The notes under the pieces: generated by a model
Told to the model about the DNA's origin: nothing
The model's database searches: none
Seen by the model: the letters and a program-made list of their open reading frames with translations, nothing else
Made by a program: the position numbers and the translations under genes
From: JBMOPD01 sp049323615
Lineage (GTDB): Bacteria; Bacillota; Desulfotomaculia; Desulfotomaculales; Desulfocucumaceae
Reading direction: 5' to 3'
DNA: 9,617 nt
NCBI GenBank assembly: GCA_049323615.1
Contig: JBMOPD010000027.1
Coordinates: 1 to 9,617, forward strand
Shown: positions 6,803 to 9,617 of the stretch, piece by piece
How positions within the stretch are numbered: the stretch's first letter is position 1
Layout: every line of letters begins with the position of its first letter

Positions 6803-6941
6803 CGTCAGACGGCAACTGTGCCCGTCATCAGGGTAGCCCGGCAGACCTGGCGCCTCCTGGTCCGGGGCGTCAGACGGCCGTCTGACGCTTTGCCCATTTT
6901 GTTCCTCAATGGCAACGGCCGTATGGGCTGAGCCGTCAGAC
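6803..6941. repeat. CGTCAGAC direct repeats with a 22-bp perfect palindrome
   Basis: CGTCAGAC occurs at 6803-6810, 6868-6875 and 6934-6941, spaced 65 and 66 bp. The middle copy is joined to an inverted copy (GTCTGACG, 6880-6887), making a perfect 22-bp palindrome at 6867-6888 with half-site GCGTCAGACGG. The copies at 6802 and 6867 share the longer GCGTCAGACGGC. Regular spacing and a perfect dyad suggest protein binding sites (operator, oriT or origin-like); the binding protein is unknown. Confidence 0.75.
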
Positions 6942-6989
6942 AGCCCTGCCGGGAATCCCGGTCAGGTCTTCCGGCAGGCCGGGAAAAAC

Positions 6990-7180
6990 AATGAACCGGG
7001 TTCCCGGGCCGGGCGCCGGGACCAGGAGCCAAGGCCCGGGTCCAGGCCCAGGCCCCCGGCCCAGGACCCGGGTCCCCGGTCCACGTTTCCGGGATGCCAG
7101 GAAACCGGGCCGCCGAAACCGGGGAACCAGGCGCCCAGGAACCCCGGAACCCGGGTGCCAGGAAGCGAAGGCCCGGGTGA
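6990..7180. repeat. CCCGGG / CCAGG-rich low-complexity block
   Basis: Within ~190 bp CCAGG recurs at 7022, 7042, 7048, 7061, 7097, 7127, 7135 and 7158, interleaved with several CCCGGG hexamers and a perfect 12-bp palindrome GGACCCGGGTCC at 7064-7075. Units are not a clean tandem repeat. The two overlapping open frames here look like by-products of composition. Confidence 0.6.
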
Positions 7181-7226
7181 GGCGGTGGCTGTTACTGTAT
7201 TCTACGGGAAATAATCCGTTCAGGGC

Positions 7227-7264
7227 CGGGCCGGGCGCTATTTCAGCCTATAGCGCCCGGCCCG
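7227..7264. repeat. Perfect 15-bp-stem inverted repeat
   Basis: Bases 7227-7241 pair perfectly with 7250-7264 around the 8-nt loop TTCAGCCT. The stem is GC-rich with a TAT closing end at the loop. No T-run follows, so it is not a typical intrinsic terminator. It lies 105 bp before the ribbon-helix-helix gene at 7369. A cis site such as an oriT or single-strand origin hairpin is possible. Confidence 0.8.
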
Positions 7265-7368
7265 CCAGGCCCAGGCTGGCCGGGGTACCGGGTTTCCGGA
7301 CCTCAACGGACGGCCACCCGGGTCTAAATGCAGTCCCGGAGCGTAAAAAAAATGATTGGAGCGAGATT

Positions 7369-7662
7369 ATGACTGTTGACAGGAGAACTATACGGTTTCC
7401 GCTGCCTTTGTCTCTGGCCATCAGCCGCCGGGCGAAAGCGGAGCATACCGATTTTACCAGTGTGGTTATAAAACTTTGTGAGCGTCAAATCGAGTCTGAT
7501 GAGGGCCGGGATACCGCCAGGTCGGTAATGCTTTACAGCAAGGCAACTTTTTTTGCAGTGTCGGAGCTTTTGTCCCTGGCCAAACGGGAGGATGTGGAGA
7601 CGGTGCGCAGGTCCATTCTGGCCAGGGCCTCGCGCAGGGAAAAGGAAGAAGAAATGTCTTGA
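7369..7662 (+). CDS. Small ribbon-helix-helix-like DNA-binding protein
   Basis: ATG 7369 follows GGAG at about 7358 with normal spacing. The frame is open far upstream (to 6991), but that extension is GC-repeat translation and is excluded. The 97 residues open with a basic strand (RRTIRFPLP, residues 5-13), a helix (~15-25) and a second helix (~29-41, FTSVVIKLCERQI), resembling MetJ/Arc (CopG-type) ribbon-helix-helix proteins. The remainder is charged helix with a Lys/Arg/Glu tail. Such proteins act as plasmid copy or antitoxin repressors, or as relaxosome accessory factors. The hairpin and repeats just upstream are plausible targets. No partner toxin or relaxase gene is visible. It may be co-transcribed with the 7697 gene, whose start lies 34 bp after its stop. 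Confidence 0.65.
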   Translation: MTVDRRTIRFPLPLSLAISRRAKAEHTDFTSVVIKLCERQIESDEGRDTARSVMLYSKATFFAVSELLSLAKREDVETVRRSILARASRREKEEEMS

Positions 7663-7696
7663 TTGGAATCGATTGTTGGTGTAGGAGGTGATGCTC

Positions 7697-7942
7697 GTGG
7701 AAGATATGGTTGCCACTGTCCGTGATGAATTGCTGAAAAGGACCACTTCCATACCTAACTGCAATATAAGGCTTATAGCGATTTGCCGCCTTGCGCAAAG
7801 GGAAAAGTACAGACATCTTGACGGGGAGACCCTTAAAATGGCCACCTTTGCCGCATGTCTCCAGGCGACAAAAAACCGGGAAAGCAATTCCGGTTTGGTT
7901 AAGGGGGGTGGCCGTAACTGTACGTCAGGGCATGGCTCGTAA
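7697..7942 (+). CDS. Small protein of unknown function
   Basis: AGGAGGTGAT at 7683-7692 is an excellent ribosome binding site and fits GTG 7697 best; GTG 7688 and ATG 7691 in the same frame overlap it. The product is about 81 residues. Residues ~1-60 look helical (VATVRDELLKRTTSIP, then IRLIAICRLAQREKYRHLDG). The last ~20 residues are Gly/Ser/Asn-rich and probably disordered. I do not recognise the family. An inverted repeat AAACCGG...CCGGTTT lies inside the 3' part (about 7873-7897). The strong ribosome binding site and its place directly after the ribbon-helix-helix gene make it a likely real gene of the same transcript. Confidence 0.6.
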   Translation: MEDMVATVRDELLKRTTSIPNCNIRLIAICRLAQREKYRHLDGETLKMATFAACLQATKNRESNSGLVKGGGRNCTSGHGS

Positions 7943-8059
7943 AAAGCCCGGGCCGGGCTGCCCGGCTCTCCAGGAAACTGGGTGTTCTCTTCGACGCGGA
8001 AAGATGCGACCTTCCACCCAGCCGATTCTGGCGGACCGGGTCGTATTTTTCACATCCGG

Positions 8060-8077
8060 CCAGGGCCAAGGCCCTGG
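8060..8077. repeat. Tight inverted repeat CCAGGGCC-AA-GGCCCTGG
   Basis: Eight-base arms separated by AA end two bases before the candidate TTG start at 8080 and include its possible AAGG ribosome binding site (8068-8071). In RNA it could hide that site. It has no T-run typical of a terminator (TTTTGGTTTTG follows). Confidence 0.55.
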
Positions 8078-8079
8078 TT

Positions 8080-8337
8080 TTGGTTTTGCTGCCGCCTGCC
8101 GGCCGGGACAAGGTATACCTGGGCCGGCGGGCGGCCCGGCTCCTGGAGGCGCGCAAGGGACTGGTCCTGGACTGGGCCGGGAAGGACAGGCGCAACGGGA
8201 TCTGGCTCATATTCAAAACCTTGGCCTCAGATTCGAAAAATGGACGCAACCGGGAGCTGAAGCTGGATCCGGATGACCTTGCGGCTATTAGAGCGCTGGC
8301 TCCTGGGAGAAAACCGGGGTGTTGTCGTTTAAGATAG
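8080..8337 (+). CDS. Small ORF of unknown function, start uncertain
   Basis: The frame is open from 7918 to TAG 8335-8337 and contains no ATG or GTG before TTG 8080 and TTG 8086. An AAGG at 8068-8071 fits TTG 8080, giving 85 residues. Codons from about 8098 on look coding, with high GC at third positions. The product is basic with a plausible fold (DKVYLGRRAARLLEARKG, then LVLDWAGKDRRNGIWLIFK), then a polar segment and LDPDDLAAIRALAPG. I do not recognise it. In the adjacent frame a short stretch starting at ATG 8004 could be a displaced N-terminus, so a one-base frameshift near the T-run at 8046-8050 is possible. It ends 27 bp before the methyltransferase start and may be co-transcribed with it. 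Confidence 0.45.
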   Translation: MVLLPPAGRDKVYLGRRAARLLEARKGLVLDWAGKDRRNGIWLIFKTLASDSKNGRNRELKLDPDDLAAIRALAPGRKPGCCRLR

Positions 8338-8364
8338 GCCGAATCTCAAAAGAGGTGATATGGA

Positions 8365-9492
8365 TTGCATTACAGGTTTTTTCTCGGTGACGCCAAAGAC
8401 GTTCTGTCAACTCTTCAGGCTGAAAGCGTTGATTGTATAGTTACGTCGCCTCCGTATTGGAATCTTCGTGACTACGGTACCGCTACGTGGGAAGGGGGCG
8501 ATCCAGATTGTGACCATAGGGTTCGAAAAGAACCGATGATCGTCACGTCGACCCTTGGGGGAGGGAAGTCTACCGTGGGACACCAGCAGGAAGGTTTCAA
8601 CTGCGTTTGCCAGAGGTGTGGCGCCCTTCGTTTTGACAGGCAGATTGGGATTGAACCCACGCCGGAATTGTACGTGTCAAGGGTTGTTGACGTGTTTCGG
8701 GAGGCCAGGCGGGTCCTTAAATCAGCTGGTACTTTCTGGTTGGTTATCGATGACAGCTATGCCAGGAATGGAGGGACACCCGGAGGAGGCAACCGTGAGT
8801 TGCTGCATCTCGAAGGGAAACAGCACCGGATGTGTAAGGTCCCTTACGGAGGCGACCTGAAGCCAAAGGACCTCCTGGGTTTGCCCTGGATGGTTGCGTT
8901 TGCATTAAGGGCTGACGGATGGTATTTGCGGGCGGATATTATCTGGGAAAAACCAAATTGTTTGCCGGAGAGTGTCGTGGACCGGCCGACCAGGTCACAC
9001 GAATATGTTTTTCTGTTTAGCAAGTCGGAACGTTATTATTACGATATTGACGCCATTCGCGAGCCCTACGCCGAGGATAGCCTGGCGAGGGTTAAACGCG
9101 GGCGCAGTAAAAAACACAAATATGCTGATGGAGGTCCAGGTAACCAGACAATTTCCAGGGACCTGACAAATGCATGCAGCAACCCGAAGGGACGGAACAA
9201 GCGTACCGTCTGGACCGTAGAAACGCAGCCTTTCGATGACGATCATTTCGCTGTCTACCCACCCAACTTGATAAAGCCATGTATACTGGCTGGATGCCCT
9301 CCCGGAGGGGTGGTGCTTGATCCTTTTGGTGGTTCGGGAACGACCACTCACGTTTCCATGATGCTGGAACGCGATAGCATTTACATTGACCTTAATCCGA
9401 ATTATCTGGAGATGGCTCTGAAGCGTGTAGGCTTTAAAAGTAGACGCCTCTTTGACTGCCACACTTACGAGGTAATCAGGTATTCAGCTTAG
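8365..9492 (+). CDS. Orphan DNA methyltransferase, N6_N4_Mtase family (beta class)
   Basis: TTG 8365 follows GAGGTGAT at 8352-8359; ATG 8360 is in another frame. The 375-residue protein has catalytic motif IV TSPPYWNLRDYG (residues 27-38) near the N-terminus and the S-adenosylmethionine-binding motif DPFGGSGTT (319-327) near the C-terminus. This order is typical of beta-class enzymes that methylate the exocyclic amino group of cytosine (N4) or adenine (N6). SPPY is more common in N4-cytosine enzymes and DPPY in N6-adenine enzymes, so N4 is favoured but not proven. A CDH...CVCQRCG cluster (about residues 49-93) looks like a zinc knuckle, as in many phage and mobile-element methyltransferases. 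The middle part carries the variable target region. No restriction endonuclease gene is adjacent, so it is probably an orphan protecting or marking the element. Confidence 0.9.
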   Translation: MHYRFFLGDAKDVLSTLQAESVDCIVTSPPYWNLRDYGTATWEGGDPDCDHRVRKEPMIVTSTLGGGKSTVGHQQEGFNCVCQRCGALRFDRQIGIEPTPELYVSRVVDVFREARRVLKSAGTFWLVIDDSYARNGGTPGGGNRELLHLEGKQHRMCKVPYGGDLKPKDLLGLPWMVAFALRADGWYLRADIIWEKPNCLPESVVDRPTRSHEYVFLFSKSERYYYDIDAIREPYAEDSLARVKRGRSKKHKYADGGPGNQTISRDLTNACSNPKGRNKRTVWTVETQPFDDDHFAVYPPNLIKPCILAGCPPGGVVLDPFGGSGTTTHVSMMLERDSIYIDLNPNYLEMALKRVGFKSRRLFDCHTYEVIRYSA

Positions 9493-9617
9493 TCAACAAC
9501 CCCCGCCTATAGAGGCGGGGGCTTGGGGTAGCGTATAACCAGGAGTTATACGTTCCTAAGCCTGGTTGATTAGCCTCAGCCACCAGGAGAAGTCCTGACG
9601 GGGCTACGTTATGCCGG
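9492..9617 (-). mobile_element. Probable right end of an IS200/IS605-type element with omega-RNA-like structure (partial)
   Basis: Immediately after the methyltransferase stop lie stacked hairpins: CCCCCGCCT/AGGCGGGGG (9500-9508/9513-9521), CGTATAAC/GTTATACG (9532-9539/9545-9552) and CAGGA/TCCTG (9588-9592/9597-9601). A possible long-range pairing joins GTAGC (9528-9532) and GCTAC (9603-9607). The terminal hairpin has no T-run on either strand. Read on the minus strand, the segment ends in a GC-rich hairpin followed by GTTGTTGAC. As I recall such elements, this is how many TnpB-associated omega-RNA/right ends finish; a tnpB gene would lie beyond 9617. One minus frame is open from the window edge to about 9474, but it was not called. 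An IscB-type (HEARO) RNA or another structured RNA is the alternative. Confidence 0.5.

Larger units (their letters stand above)
6670..7368. other. Non-coding GC-rich region with repeats and palindromes
   Basis: No convincing gene is seen in this ~700 bp. The open frames crossing it translate to Pro/Gly/Arg low-complexity sequence caused by CCCGGG and CCAGG repetition. A TATAAT at 6752-6757 lacks a recognisable -35 box. The region holds a CGTCAGAC repeat set (6803-6941), a motif-rich block (about 6990-7180) and a long hairpin (7227-7264), listed separately. It may be a cis-acting region for the ribbon-helix-helix protein encoded just downstream. Confidence 0.6.

Noticed and set aside
6867..6888. 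The palindrome half resembles the neisserial DNA uptake sequence (GCCGTCTGA).
   Set aside because: The flanking context, gene content and style are Firmicute-like, the full 12-mer is absent, and the local CGTCAGAC repeats explain it better.
6909..7368. Long open frames through the GC-rich block.
   Set aside because: They give Pro/Gly/Arg low-complexity translation in more than one frame, lack ribosome binding sites and follow CCCGGG/CCAGG composition. Only the part from ATG 7369 looks like a protein.
9500..9521. Hairpin after the methyltransferase as an intrinsic terminator.
   Set aside because: It has no T-run on either strand. Together with the neighbouring hairpins it fits a transposon end or structured RNA better, although some termination is possible.

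Overview
The window looks like DNA from a moderately GC-rich Firmicute. The secreted-protein styles, GAGGTGAT-type ribosome binding sites, frequent TTG/GTG starts and intrinsic terminators all recall the Peptococcaceae (Desulfotomaculum/Pelotomaculum-like). This placement is inferred from protein style, not from a marker gene. All recognised coding genes lie on the + strand.

Left part (1-4970): an export-related region. A mosaic secreted protein (157-1086) has its own terminator. After a leader that contains a second terminator-like hairpin comes a tight three-gene operon: a lipoprotein with two NTF2-like domains (1273-2028), a large secreted beta-propeller/fibronectin-like protein (2051-4159), and a stand-alone cytoplasmic EAL-domain c-di-GMP phosphodiesterase (4178-4924). 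A strong intrinsic terminator follows at 4938-4970.

Middle part (5002-6669): a type II-like DNA segregation locus. A ParM-family actin-like ATPase gene is followed at once by eight exact direct repeats of GTGATGCA in four pairs, each pair 57 bp apart. Right after these comes an 80-codon ribbon-helix-helix ParR-like gene. The presumed centromere therefore lies between the filament gene and the adaptor gene. The spacings 57-43-57-88-57-41-57 are nearly mirror symmetric, and the last repeat overlaps the parR Shine-Dalgarno. At the position where that Shine-Dalgarno would place the start codon there is GTA instead of GTG.

Right part (6670-9617): an accessory module. A roughly 700-bp non-coding, very GC-rich stretch carries CGTCAGAC repeats with a 22-bp perfect palindrome, dense CCCGGG/CCAGG motifs and a 15-bp perfect hairpin. 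It leads into a second small ribbon-helix-helix protein gene (7369), two unrecognised small ORFs (7697, 8080) and an orphan beta-class DNA methyltransferase (8365-9492). The methyltransferase stop codon abuts a multi-hairpin segment that looks like the right end (with omega-RNA-like structure) of an IS200/IS605-type element whose body lies beyond the window.

The partition genes, repeats, small DNA-binding proteins and orphan methyltransferase together suggest a plasmid or plasmid-derived integrated element. No replication initiator, relaxase or integrase is visible here.
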